A DNA stretch of 64,000 bases from Saussurea involucrata (GCA_033807775.1 CM066321.1:234662350-234726349), one strand, 5' to 3'. Positions 1 through 9,760 are shown, numbered from the stretch's first letter. Numbers and translations: made by a program. Notes: generated by a model not told the origin, from the letters alone.

Positions 1-459
1 CCACAGCGGCGACCGTAGTTTCTGGAAGATGATGGCGGAAGACCCCAATTGAAAAAAAAAATTATTAAACTAAAGTTGTATACAAAGAAACCAAATTGCA
101 TTCCGTACAATCTTGTACCAGCCTCATAACCATTCAATCCAAGATCACTTTCATAGTAAACAATAGAATTGGAAAGAAGATGTAGAACACATAAAAATAG
201 AAATTACATAGCACAAAGAACACCCATGAGCAATCAAGAAAAAAACTAAAAAACATACACAAAGAACCAAATGCTCGTAGTCGTGATCCATTTATCAAAA
301 GAAAACCATGAATCGTAGAACTACATTATTAACTAAGAGTTATAAAATGATAAACGTGAACTAAGACTTATGCTTTCATCTTTCCACCCATATTTTCATT
401 GAAAATCCTATTGTTCTTGCTGCATACATAATAGAATAAATCACAAATCATTAAGTGGC

Positions 460-620
460 CTTTTATTAAACGTTTACCCTGTAAGCGTGTACCGGGTCAT
501 TTACCTTACCCAAGGAACATGATGGTGACGGCTCTGACCAGATAAACGCTTACCAGGTAAATTGTTGCATATGATATCGTTTCGATGGACTACAATCTTA
601 CCCGATAAAGTAAGATGTGT
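460..620 (-). mobile_element. Tourist-like MITE fragment (family A)
   Basis: The reverse complement carries the family A signature: CTTACCCGGTAAG-type half palindromes, a TAGTCCA..CGAAACG block and CAACAATTTACC. The same blocks recur at 38525-38776, 38892-39198 and 40281-40513. This copy is divergent and lacks clean ends. Confidence 0.45.
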
Positions 621-1389
621 AACCAAGAATCAACCTACTGGCCATCACCAAAACCTTAATTTTGAATTTCCTACTCCATAATTCTCTATAGGTTGTTCTA
701 TTGGTATAATTGATCACCAAAACTTGTATAAAAAAAGGCTACAAAAAACAAAAATACGACGTACAATAAATGGGTAATACCCATTTTTACAAAAGGATAC
801 TAGCTACCTAAATGCTTAGGGAAAAAACCAACCAATGTCCATATAAAGGCACACTAAATGCTTCTCATTGGTAGAAATCAATATTTGGGCTCGGGACTGA
901 TTTTTGGCCATATCTAGTTACCATATTAAAAAACTTAAAAGGCTAATCCAATGAGAACTCTTTACAAAAACCAAATAATTTTTAAAACCATACCAATAAG
1001 GCCCATATCAGCAGCAGAATTTTTGAAGTAAATCTCAACAACACGGAAGGCCAACTCTCCGATAAGCTTCAGACGTACAAAGGAACTACACAACACATCA
1101 AGAACAGAGTAATTCAAAAGAGATTTAGGCAGGAATTAATGCAATATTAGTCGATGGATTAAGCGACCTAAAATTAACAACAACTTAAGCTACAACGAAT
1201 TTACACCATATTAAAGAAACATAGCATACCCATTTTTATGGTGATTTCTTTACAAGGAAACATAACATTCTCACTTTCTAATGTATAATCCAGTTTAACA
1301 AAAGTATTAGCACTTGTGTAATTCTTTGGGTGTTTCCTGTATTTTGAAAATAGCATTTGATCGATATATAAACCTGAAACATTTGATAC

Positions 1390-1535
1390 CTAGAAAAACC
1401 ATAGCATTTGAAACCTGGAAAAAGTACCAGCAAGATTTGATCCAAATAAGAGCAACAAAACATATGTATTAGAGAAAAAAACATAGCATTTGATACCTGG
1501 AAAAAATACCAACAACATTTGATCCAAATAAGAGC
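1390..1535. repeat. Tandem duplication of about 90 bp
   Basis: The block CATAGCATTTGAAACCTGG through AAATAAGAGC is repeated with a few changes about 90 bp later. It explains two overlapping low-complexity open frames on the minus strand, which are not genes. Confidence 0.6.
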
Positions 1536-2289
1536 TGAATAGAAACTCAAAATAGAAATACCATACCGTAAAAAGAAGCATATTGAGTATTAAACCTCCA
1601 TTAAGCCAAAGAACAACCGGCTTGGAAGCAGGATCCTAAACAGCCTCGGGCAACCAGTAAAACAGAGCTACTCTTGATTCACGGTTACATAGTCAACAAC
1701 ATAATGTGCAAAGTCGACATTGAAACTTTGACCAATAGCATCCGAATAAGCAATGCTCCTTAACCACAACCCTCTTTTGCCATATCCTTCTGTTAGAAAA
1801 CAAAACCCTAATTACAAGATTTGAACCTGCAAACCTGTAATCTGAGAGACATTAAGGTGGAAAATAAATAAAAAGACGATCATACCTGAGTTTGGATTTT
1901 GGATTTTGGATTGCTGTTTCGATTCTTACCTTGAAAACCGTCCAAACAATGACAAATACATTTTTATTGTATAAAAATAGCAATTCTAGTGCCTGAATTT
2001 TGAATTGTTTGTTTCAAAATTCCATGGATAACCATATATACCAAAGAAAAAAAAATCAAATACAAACTTTATTAAATATAAATTAGAAAATTAATATCAT
2101 CTTTTATCAAAAAATCAAAATTAATGTTATAACAAAATAAAAACTTTAATAATATGAAATTATAAACATTTGTTCACAAATAGTTAAATTTAAATTATTT
2201 TTATATAAGATGTGTTTGGGGAAGAGAGGCTAGTGATGTGTGTAGAGAACCCGGTTCACCCGACCGGATTGGTGTCAGGTTCCCCTGTT

Positions 2290-2592
2290 AAGTCAGACAT
2301 TTTCGTTGGCAAAGTTTTCGTGAAAGGTTGGCCACTATAATACTTTTTGACGAAGAATAATAGGGGTCACCGATAAAGTTGCCTTTGCCAGAGTATAGGC
2401 GTCGGTAGAACTAAAATCGTCGACAAAAGCTTCTCTCAAGAAATCAAATAAAAGTGCATTTTTGTCGGTGGCATTTTCTTTCAACAAAAAGTTAACCTTT
2501 TAGCGAAGACTTTTGTCTAAATCACTGATAAAAGGTATTTTTACCAACGGACTTCCCAAACTCGTCGATATAAGTGCAGTTTCTTGTAAACT
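2290..2592. mobile_element. Possible CACTA (En/Spm-like) terminal fragment
   Basis: This stretch has many short subterminal-type repeats (GTCGATA, GTCGGTAG, ACGAAG, CACCGATAAAG) and ends in GTTTCTTGTA, which resembles the inner part of a CACTA terminus (TTTCTTGTAGTG). The diagnostic final CACTA/TAGTG bases are absent, and no TSD or partner end is visible. It is a weak call. Confidence 0.3.
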
Positions 2593-2717
2593 TTATGCGT
2601 TAAAAAGAGTAGTCAATGCATTAGACCTTTTTAATTATGCTTTATAAGGTGGTATAGAATATATATATATAGATTACTGCTTCTTGGTATCCATGTTTCA
2701 AGATTTTAATCTTCATC

Positions 2718-3470
2718 TGTTGGGAACTGAAAATGAGCTAAGTATGGATAGTGCTGCTAGTCCATGATTTCTACTGCTAAGTCTACATTACTACTGCCAG
2801 TTCTTCGTTACTACTGCTAGACGAAGTTACTACTGCTAGACGAAGTTACTACTGCTAGGCAAAGTTACTACTGCTAGACACGGTTAGTACTGCTAGACCA
2901 AATTACTACTGCTAGACATGGTTAGTACTGCTGAGCTGAGTTACTACTGCTAGAAGACTGTGAAGGTTAATACTGCTGAAGGTTCGTTAATGCTGCTGAG
3001 CCAAATCATTGTTAATACTGCTGACTTGATAAGTTTGGTATGCGATACTTTTGGAGACAAAGAAGGAATTGATCAAGATATGTTTAACGAAGATTCAGAA
3101 GATCAATTTACTTTTGATAGTTATCTTGTAATTACTTTTGTATAAATAGTATTGATAGCTATTAGAATAGTAGATAGACAATATACAAGATACACGATAG
3201 AGAGAACAGTTATTCAAAAAGTTGTTTAGCTATTCAGAGAGAATTAACCTCAAGGTCGTAGATCCTATTTCTAGAGAAGTAGAAGTCGTCTTGTTGAGCC
3301 TGTTCAACAAGATTGAGGTTTGGTGTAAAACTTGTGAGTAATACAGTTTGATATATACAGTGTGTTGAATTCTATTGATTGTTCTTTAATTGATTTAGAG
3401 TTCTATTCCGCAAGATTCTCTAAATTCTGTTTCTAAGAAGTTTAATTCTTGTTAAGAATTGATCCTGACA
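2718..3470 (+). repeat. 5' LTR of element 1
   Basis: The 753-bp LTR starts TG and ends CA. Its 5' third (about 2760-3020) is an irregular array of an 18-bp unit around TACTACTGCTAG and TTAATACTGCTG. A TATA box, TATAAATA, lies at 3141-3148 and should start the genomic RNA. A 61-codon open frame at 2960-3145 is repeat-derived and not supported as a gene. Confidence 0.92.
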
Positions 3471-3472
3471 AG

Positions 3473-3484
3473 TGGTATCAGAGC
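3473..3484 (+). promoter_or_regulatory. Primer binding site, element 1
   Basis: TGGTATCAGAGC lies 2 bp inside the 5' LTR end and matches the 3' end of initiator-Met tRNA, the usual primer of plant Copia elements. Confidence 0.9.
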
Positions 3485-3502
3485 ATTGGTATCTTAGAAG
3501 CT

Positions 3503-5659
3503 ATGGACAATTCAATGGATTCTCACAGTACTCTTGTTTCAAAGGTTCCCATGCTCAAACCCAATGAATTTGACATGTGGAAACTGAGAATCAAGCAGTA
3601 CATTCTTCTTACTGATTATGCAATATGGGACATCATAGAAAATGGCCCATGTAATGAAGGAAAGATTGGAGCAGATGGAAAGAGACCTCCTCCCAAGACA
3701 GATGCTGAAAAGAAAGTCAGACAAACAGAGATGAAGGCCTTAAGCACTCTGCTTTTGGCTATTCCTAATGAGTACCAACATCAATTCCAACACTGCACAG
3801 ATGCACAGATGTTGTGGAAGGCTCTGGAGAAAAGATTTACTGGCACAAAGAGCACAAAGAGAAATCAAAAGGCTATTCTCAGGCAACAATATGAGAACTT
3901 CATGTCTGCAAAGAATGAGTCTGTGACTCAAACTTTTGACAGATTTAACAAGTTGATTGGAGAATTAGCAACTGTGGGTGTACACATGGATGCTGATGAT
4001 GTCAATATAAAGTTCCTTAGATCATTGGGAGAAGAATGGACCATGTACACAGTCTCATTCAGACAGAATGACCAATTGGAGGACAAAGAGCTAGATGACC
4101 TCTACAATGATCTGAGAGTATTTGAGGCTGAAGTTGAAGCCAAGAAAAGGCCATCTGGATTTGTTTATAATGCTGCTTTATTATCTTCATCCTCTGATAA
4201 TGCTGCTAATCCTGATTCTGTTAATACTGCAGGTTCTGTTAATGCTGCTGGTGGAACTAATCAAGAGAAGACTACAGATTCTGTACTAGAAGCATTCTTT
4301 TCTAGTCATGTTCACCCTTCTCTAATCAATGATGATTTAGAGCAGATTAATGCTGATGATCTGGAAGAGATGGACATCAAGTGGCAGATGGCTATGCTAT
4401 CAATGAGGGTGAAGAAATTCATCAAAAGGACTGGGAGAAACAACTTTTCCCAGAGAAGAGAAGATGGTGCAGGCTTTGACAAGTCCAAGGTTGAGTGTTA
4501 TAAGTGTCACAAGATGGGACACTTTGCCAGAGAATGCAGAAGTGGAGGATCACATCAACAGGCTCCAAATGGAAACCAAAACAGAAGCTCCTCTCAAGCC
4601 CTTGTTTCTCAACAAGGAATGGGATTTGATTGGAGTGATCAAGCTGAGGAAGCCTGTCAGAATCAAGCTCTTATGGCAGAAGTATCTGATATTCCCACTG
4701 AGGTACAATCTAAACTCTGTTCTCAAGCTTGCATTGATGCTGTTAAAAGATATAGGGATCACAATCAAGGTATGTGTGATAACCTTAAGAGGCTAGAGAA
4801 AGATGTGAAAGATTATGTTAGGATTGTAGAAAGGGTTGAGGAACAGATTAGAGCTTTTCAAGCTAATGAACTTCAACACCACTATGATACTAACTATTGG
4901 AAGTGGGAGAAGAATGAGTATGAGATTAAGCTGAAAGTGTCTGGGGAGGAGAATGAGAAATTAAAAGAAGAGCTTAAGAAGGTTAAACTTGATGTTGAAA
5001 AGTTTACATGTGCTTCTAAAACCATGGATACCATCATTAAGGCTCAAATCCATGACAAGATGAAAGTAGGGATAGGGTACAATGCCACACCTCCACCCTA
5101 CAATAACAACTACATACCTCCTAAGTCTGATTTGTTAGAGACCAAGGATAGGAAGGATCCTGAATTAAAGATTAATATAGATCCTTGTGAAGAAACAGTA
5201 GTTGTTGAAGATGAGACTGACAAAGTAGACTCTGATGAGGAATCTGAAAGTCCATGTGTTAAGAACACTGAGATCAAAAGGACTGAAAAGGAAAAGGGAG
5301 TTCATTCCACACAGCCCAAAGTTGTGTACTCTAATACTTGTAAACAGTGTTCTTGCAGGAAATCTAAAGAGAACAAGCCCCAAAAACATGATAATCAGAG
5401 GGGAAATCAAAGGAACTGGAATAACCAGTGGGCTATGAGACAAGGAGTTGATCTGAACAGAATCAACAGGCCAAAACCTTGTTTCATCTGTGGTAAGCTA
5501 AATCATTTAGCCAAACACTGTTATTTCAATCCTGTTAACCAAAGGTTTAATGCTCAAAGATCTTTTCAAAAACCTGGTGGTTACAGAAAGAATGGTGGCT
5601 ATAAAAAGTCTGCAAAGAAAAATGTGGCAAAAAACAAGATAAACCCAAAAGCCACATAA
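3503..5659 (+). CDS. Gag polyprotein of element 1
   Basis: This 718-aa capsid/nucleocapsid protein packages element RNA into virus-like particles. I chose the ATG at 3503, just after the PBS, because the same frame upstream lies in the LTR. The N-terminal half resembles the plant Copia gag (UBN2-type) fold: an early LKPNEFDMWK segment, then LWKALEKRF and TFDRFNKLIGEL. Two CCHC zinc knuckles follow, CYKCHKMGHFAREC near residue 332 and CFICGKLNHLAKHC near residue 660, separated by a lysine/glutamate-rich predicted coiled coil. A linker near residues 230-260 is encoded by the element's own TTAATACTGC motif. The frame stops shortly after an A AAA AAC heptamer (5629-5635), and the gag-like WVP tail continues in the -1 frame. 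Confidence 0.88.
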   Translation: MDNSMDSHSTLVSKVPMLKPNEFDMWKLRIKQYILLTDYAIWDIIENGPCNEGKIGADGKRPPPKTDAEKKVRQTEMKALSTLLLAIPNEYQHQFQHCTDAQMLWKALEKRFTGTKSTKRNQKAILRQQYENFMSAKNESVTQTFDRFNKLIGELATVGVHMDADDVNIKFLRSLGEEWTMYTVSFRQNDQLEDKELDDLYNDLRVFEAEVEAKKRPSGFVYNAALLSSSSDNAANPDSVNTAGSVNAAGGTNQEKTTDSVLEAFFSSHVHPSLINDDLEQINADDLEEMDIKWQMAMLSMRVKKFIKRTGRNNFSQRREDGAGFDKSKVECYKCHKMGHFARECRSGGSHQQAPNGNQNRSSSQALVSQQGMGFDWSDQAEEACQNQALMAEVSDIPTEVQSKLCSQACIDAVKRYRDHNQGMCDNLKRLEKDVKDYVRIVERVEEQIRAFQANELQHHYDTNYWKWEKNEYEIKLKVSGEENEKLKEELKKVKLDVEKFTCASKTMDTIIKAQIHDKMKVGIGYNATPPPYNNNYIPPKSDLLETKDRKDPELKINIDPCEETVVVEDETDKVDSDEESESPCVKNTEIKRTEKEKGVHSTQPKVVYSNTCKQCSCRKSKENKPQKHDNQRGNQRNWNNQWAMRQGVDLNRINRPKPCFICGKLNHLAKHCYFNPVNQRFNAQRSFQKPGGYRKNGGYKKSAKKNVAKNKINPKAT
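5629..5635 (+). promoter_or_regulatory. Candidate -1 ribosomal slippery heptamer
   Basis: The heptamer A AAA AAC is exactly phased to the gag codons (GCA AAA AAC). A one-base backward slip enters the frame that stays open to 6174. The motif is a canonical retroviral-type slippery site. No stimulatory stem is evident in the next 10 bases, so a simple indel in an A run is the alternative. Confidence 0.4.
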
Positions 5660-6174
5660 AGAAAACGACTGAAAAGGAATGTGGTACTATGTGGGTTCCA
5701 AAAAGCACTAAAAACAATACTGCTGCTAGCAGTGTTAGTACTGCTAACACTGTTAGTACTGCTTCAAAAGTTAGTGCTGCTAGCAGTGTTAATACTGCTA
5801 GTAATCATTCAAAAGTTAGTGTTGCTAGCAGTGTTAATACTGCTAGTAATCATTCCAAAGTTAGTATTGCTAGCAGTGTTAACTCTGTTAATACTGCTTC
5901 TAGCAGTGTTAACTCTGTTAATACTGCTACCTCTGTTAGTACTGCTGATACTGCTGCTAACAATACTGCTGCTTCCAGTATTAGTACTGCTAGCACTGTT
6001 AGTACTTCTGAGGTTAATACTGCTTCTAGTGCTGCTACACCAATAATTTTGACAAAGTACTCCAGTACTGCAGTACCTAAACTTGAAAATCTCATCAAAA
6101 CCAAGTGCAAGTACTTTGATGAGCAAGGGAGACCCAAGACCACTTCGGCTTGGGTTCCCAATAAAACTAACTGA
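5635..6174 (+). CDS. Gag C-terminal extension (-1 frame), VNTA/ASS repeat
   Basis: The frame is open from the slippery heptamer, with an internal ATG at 5689. It encodes MWVPKSTKN, then about 110 residues of serine/alanine/valine-rich repeats such as SSVNTASNHSK, then FDEQGRPKTTSAWVPN before TGA. Gag proteins of related Copia elements end in a WVP tail just before protease (as in element 2, KWVPKN), so I read this as the gag terminus displaced by a frame change. The repeats come from amplification of the element's GTTAATACTGCT motif; GTT AAT ACT GCT reads VNTA. Whether it is translated by -1 slippage or is simply frame-shifted cannot be decided here. Confidence 0.55.
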   Translation, partial: QDKPKSHIKKTTEKECGTMWVPKSTKNNTAASSVSTANTVSTASKVSAASSVNTASNHSKVSVASSVNTASNHSKVSIASSVNSVNTASSSVNSVNTATSVSTADTAANNTAASSISTASTVSTSEVNTASSAATPIILTKYSSTAVPKLENLIKTKCKYFDEQGRPKTTSAWVPNKTN

Positions 6175-6191
6175 TTTATCTTGATGTGCAG

Positions 6192-6411
6192 GGCAACCAA
6201 CAGCTTAAGGGGAGAAGCATTTGGCATGTTGACAGTGGTTGCTCTAGGCACATGACAGGTAACATGGCCTGTCTTCAAAAATTTCAAAAAGATTGATGAA
6301 GGACATGTTACTTTTGGAAATAATCCTGCAGAAGGTAAGAGAAGTGATAAAGGTGATGTGTCAGAAGGTAAGATGACATTTGAGGGTTTGACTAGTAATG
6401 CAAAGTGCAGA
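6192..6411 (+). pseudogene. Protease stub, remnant of pol
   Basis: The frame begins GNQQLKGRSIWHVDSGC, giving the aspartic protease active-site DSG and the following SRHMTG of Copia pol. It is then frame-shifted near 6285, and the protein similarity continues as GHVTFGNN and ends in the repeat array at 6412. Nothing of the rest of protease, integrase, RT or RNase H follows. Pol was therefore removed at this point. The start coincides with a TGTGCAG acceptor-like site (6185-6191), in phase with the protease codons. Confidence 0.8.
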
Positions 6412-6730
6412 GTTAATACTGCCCTTGCAGTTAATACTGCTTGTGCAGTTAATACTGCTCAGCAGTTAATACTGCTTGTGTAGTTAATACTGCTCAGCAG
6501 TTAATACTGCTTGTGCAGTTAATACTGCTCAGCAGTTAATACTGCTTGTGTAGTTAATACTGCTCAGCAGTTAATACTGCTTGTGCAGTTAATACTGCTT
6601 GTGTAGTTAATACTGCTCTGCAGTTAATACTGCTTGTGCAGTTAATGCTGCTTGCAGTTAATACTGCTCAGTAGTTAATACTGCTCAGTAGTTAATACTG
6701 CTTATGTCGTTAATACTGCTTTTGATAATC
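6412..6730 (+). repeat. GTTAATACTGCT tandem array at the pol deletion site
   Basis: About 320 bp consist of units of roughly 15-17 bp (AGTTAATACTGCTTGTGC and AGTTAATACTGCTCAGC alternating). It lies exactly between the protease stub and the aORF promoter, where about 3.5 kb of pol would be expected. The same motif occurs in the LTRs, gag and aORF of this element. It has no continuous reading frame. Confidence 0.9.
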
Positions 6731-6737
6731 TAGGGCA

Positions 6738-6745
6738 TATAAATA
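6738..6745 (+). promoter_or_regulatory. Internal TATA box upstream of aORF, element 1
   Basis: TATAAATA lies 122 bp upstream of the aORF ATG at 6860. A pyrimidine-rich leader (TTTTTCTCTCTCG type) lies between them. A similar arrangement, TATAAAAA 136 bp upstream, precedes the aORF of element 2. I infer a separate promoter for a subgenomic RNA. Confidence 0.5.
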
Positions 6746-6859
6746 CCCCTGTTTGCCCGCCAAAGTTCATAACGACTCTTCGCATTTACTTTTTCTCTCT
6801 CGTTCTAACCTAGTCTCCCCAGAATCTTTGTGTTTTTCTTTCAAGAATCCTCAGGAATC

Positions 6860-9760
6860 ATGGAGTTTGTGGATGAGCACAATGAAATAGCCATGCTTCA
6901 GAAGCCGAAACAAGCTGCGGGATTCCACGATATCGTCGATTTTCTTAAATCCTCGCACATCTCCCATGCCCTAACGGTGAGCCCAACCATCTATATCGAA
7001 CATCAGACGCAATTTTGGGAGAATGCCACTGTTAGTTTCGAAGAAGGGCAGAAAACCATTCGAACAAGGGTTTGTGATAAACCCTTGAAAGTCACAGAGG
7101 AGGTTATTCGCATCTCTCTTCACTTGGAGGATGCCTCAGGTATAACCTCTCTATCTTCTGATGACTTATATTCGACTTTACAAAGAATGGGGTATGAAGG
7201 TCCCATTGGTGTTTTTAAATTCTACAAGTCAAAAATTTTCAACCAATGGAGATTTCTTGTTCATACCCTGATGCACTGTATTTCCAAGAAAACTACTGGA
7301 TGGAGTGAGTTCAGCAGTCCCATTGCATATGCCTTGGTCTGCTTATCCACTGCCAGAAAGTACAATTTTTCAGCAATGATCTTTAATGATCTTGTATCAA
7401 ACTTGGAATCCAAAAAGAGCTTTTACATGTATCCAAGGTTTGTGCAAGAAGTTATTAACAAGGAATTGATGGACTTAACTCAGTTTACTGAGGTATATGT
7501 ACCCAAATCCCCTAAAGGGAAGGTTTTTTCAAATATGAAAAGACTTCCTAGGGACTCGGAAGGAGTTGACACACCATTGTTCTCTACAATGATGGTTGTG
7601 TCCCACCCCTCTGAAGGTATGGCATCAGGATCAAGGCCCTCATTAGATCATCCCACTGATGACCAAACCCCACCTTCACTCACTATAAATATCCCTCAGC
7701 ACATACTTCAAAAGCCCACCCCTGTGTTATCCAACAAGTTTCAAAGAAGAAAGGTGCACAAGGTTCCTTCCCTTGATGTACCTACTCAGAGCCCTAAGCC
7801 TTTAAGCCCTCAGTTGGAGCATTCTCCAATTGAGAATATCAACAGGGAAACCACAGGGGTGTCTCCCAACCCCAAGAAGGTGCTCTCTAAGGAGAAGGAT
7901 GAGCATATGGGTGCTAAGGCTGCCACTACTTCTGCTAGCACAGAGAAGGACAGTGGTAACATAAATAAGACCTTCCCCATGGCAACTCTAAATGAGAAAT
8001 CATTAGGAGGACCCAGGTGCCAAGAAACCAAGGGGGAAGTTAGTGCTTCTGCTAGGCAGAAGGCTTCTGCTAAAACTTCCAAGGATCCCTTAAAGAAGGT
8101 AAAAACTTCTAAAAAGGGTGAGGATAGACATAACAAAGAGGAATTGATGGCTACTTCCAGTGATCCTGTAAAGAAGGTAAACACTTCTAAACAAGGTGAG
8201 GATAGATATAACTATGTTGAATTGATGGAAACCATTGGAAATGTCAACTTGGATGTTATGGCACAGAAGAAGGAGATTGAGCAACTGAAGACTGTGGTCA
8301 CCTACCAACAGTCTCAAATTGAGATGCTCAAGAAGATGGTCACCAAGTTGTTGCACAGAAAGAAAAAGGCAAGATTTGTGCTGAGAAGAAGAATTCCAAC
8401 TGATGATGCTCCCAAAAAGGGGGAGTCAGAATCAGAATCAGAAGCAGAACTGAATATGAAGGGTCCACAAGTTGAGGGGGAGACAGTTCACATGGAGACT
8501 GAGATGGAAATGGATAATGCACAGTTTAAGGGGGAGTCCAGTGCACAGAATAAGGGGGAGACAGAAAAGGTGGAAGAGCTTGTTAAAGAAGCAGAAACTG
8601 TAAAGACAGCAGTAACTGAAGTTCCAAAAGAAGCAGAAACTACAATAGCAGCAGAAACGACAGCAGCAGAAACTACAACAGCAGCAGAAACTACAACAGC
8701 AGCAGAAACCACAGCAGCAGAAACTGTTAATGCTGCTGAGTTTGAACAAGCAGCAGAAACAGTTAATGCTGCTGAAGAGCCTGAAACTGAAGTAGCAGCA
8801 GAAACTGTTAATGCTGCTGACTCTAAACAAGCAGCAGAAACAGTTAATGCTGCTCAATCTACAAAGAAAGCAGAAACAGTAACAGAGAAGCTTACAGTAG
8901 AAGAAGTGGAGGTTGCAGAGGCTTTAATCAAAGCCAAACATGATACACCTCCAACTGCCAAGAAACAGGAAGAAACTAAGGATGCAAAGATGGTTTTCAG
9001 CAGAAAGAGAACAAAGTCTGTGGCTATTAAAAAGAAGTTTGTAAAGAAGCAAAAGGTAGAACCTGTTGAGAAACCAGTGGTAGAAGAGAAAGAAAAGGAA
9101 GAAGTTGCCAAGGATGAAGGACAAGGAGATAGTAAGACAGGTCAATCCAGTAATGCACAATCACTTAGCAATGAACAATGTGACTTGTACATCACTATGG
9201 TTGATACTGAACCAATCAAAGTGACTCCATTAGATTCAAAACCTCCTGAAATCAGTCACTGGGATACATTGATAGATGAGAGAAAGGAGTATATCAGACT
9301 CAAGAGAGCTGATGGGCAGTTTGAAGTCTACAGAACATGGGGACAAGTCATAAGAAGATGCTCAAGATCTGACCTGGAAGAGATGTTCAAAGTAGGCATG
9401 CAGATCTATGGTAACATGTTGACAGAAAGAGGTATGTCTATCACAAAGATGGTGTTAGAATACCTATGCCTAATGTTCAGACCAGAAGTAGTTCAGCACA
9501 TAACAGCAAGACCTTTTCAAGCAGTAACCAACTGGATGCTCTATGAAAATTGTGGAGTGTATGTTATATCAATTGACAACACATATCAGGAGTATTATCT
9601 GGTGGATGAAATATATAATCACAGCATGAAAAGACTGAAAGGGATGTTACATGTAAAATTGGTCTGCAACAAAGATTCTGCTATGGGAAGATTCTTGGTA
9701 AGAAGGATTGTAAATCAGAGTCTAGGTGTAAGTCCTGATCTATGCTTATATGATGACTAA
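6860..9760 (+). CDS. Additional ORF (aORF) of element 1, 966 aa, unknown function
   Basis: I chose the ATG at 6860 because the frame upstream has no ATG. Residues about 15-200 form a conserved domain also found in element 2 (shared core HCISKKTTGW / HCLSRKTSGH, then YMYPRFVQEVINKEL / YVAYPRFISMIIQHKL). A Ser/Pro/Lys-rich linker follows, with a 16-residue block repeated (TSKKGEDRHNKEELM / TSKQGEDRYNYVELM). Then come a coiled coil around EIEQLKTVVTYQQSQIEMLK, basic RKKKARFVLRRR, an acidic-alanine repeat AAETVNAA, a lysine-rich nuclear-localisation-like stretch RKRTKSVAIKKKFVKKQK, and a conserved C-terminal domain (SHWDTLIDERKEYIRLK to FLVRRIVNQ). I see no signal peptide or membrane segment. Its position after pol matches the env-like or extra ORFs of Sireviruses, but these features suggest a nuclear or nucleic-acid role. 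Function is unknown. Confidence 0.8.
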   Translation: MEFVDEHNEIAMLQKPKQAAGFHDIVDFLKSSHISHALTVSPTIYIEHQTQFWENATVSFEEGQKTIRTRVCDKPLKVTEEVIRISLHLEDASGITSLSSDDLYSTLQRMGYEGPIGVFKFYKSKIFNQWRFLVHTLMHCISKKTTGWSEFSSPIAYALVCLSTARKYNFSAMIFNDLVSNLESKKSFYMYPRFVQEVINKELMDLTQFTEVYVPKSPKGKVFSNMKRLPRDSEGVDTPLFSTMMVVSHPSEGMASGSRPSLDHPTDDQTPPSLTINIPQHILQKPTPVLSNKFQRRKVHKVPSLDVPTQSPKPLSPQLEHSPIENINRETTGVSPNPKKVLSKEKDEHMGAKAATTSASTEKDSGNINKTFPMATLNEKSLGGPRCQETKGEVSASARQKASAKTSKDPLKKVKTSKKGEDRHNKEELMATSSDPVKKVNTSKQGEDRYNYVELMETIGNVNLDVMAQKKEIEQLKTVVTYQQSQIEMLKKMVTKLLHRKKKARFVLRRRIPTDDAPKKGESESESEAELNMKGPQVEGETVHMETEMEMDNAQFKGESSAQNKGETEKVEELVKEAETVKTAVTEVPKEAETTIAAETTAAETTTAAETTTAAETTAAETVNAAEFEQAAETVNAAEEPETEVAAETVNAADSKQAAETVNAAQSTKKAETVTEKLTVEEVEVAEALIKAKHDTPPTAKKQEETKDAKMVFSRKRTKSVAIKKKFVKKQKVEPVEKPVVEEKEKEEVAKDEGQGDSKTGQSSNAQSLSNEQCDLYITMVDTEPIKVTPLDSKPPEISHWDTLIDERKEYIRLKRADGQFEVYRTWGQVIRRCSRSDLEEMFKVGMQIYGNMLTERGMSITKMVLEYLCLMFRPEVVQHITARPFQAVTNWMLYENCGVYVISIDNTYQEYYLVDEIYNHSMKRLKGMLHVKLVCNKDSAMGRFLVRRIVNQSLGVSPDLCLYDD

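Larger units (their letters stand above)
1..2289. other. Non-coding AT-rich flank
   Basis: No protein family is recognisable on either strand. The short open frames here are low-complexity. The stretch holds one MITE copy (about 460-620) and a tandem duplication near 1390-1535, listed separately. Several exon-like purine/pyrimidine transitions and GTATG/ACAG-like sites occur on the minus strand, but no reading frame supports a gene. Confidence 0.5.

Noticed and set aside
2960..3145. 61-codon frame present in both LTRs of element 1
   Set aside because: It starts in the repeat array and ends at the TATA box, upstream of the transcript start; identity of the two copies follows from LTR identity.
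5681..6046. Leucine/valine-rich plus-strand frame resembling a membrane protein
   Set aside because: It is another frame of the GTTAATACTGCT repeat; the composition follows from the repeat.
8438..8857. Cysteine-rich minus-strand frame (CCCCSFCCCC)
   Set aside because: It is the antisense shadow of the GCAGCAGAAAC repeats of the aORF.
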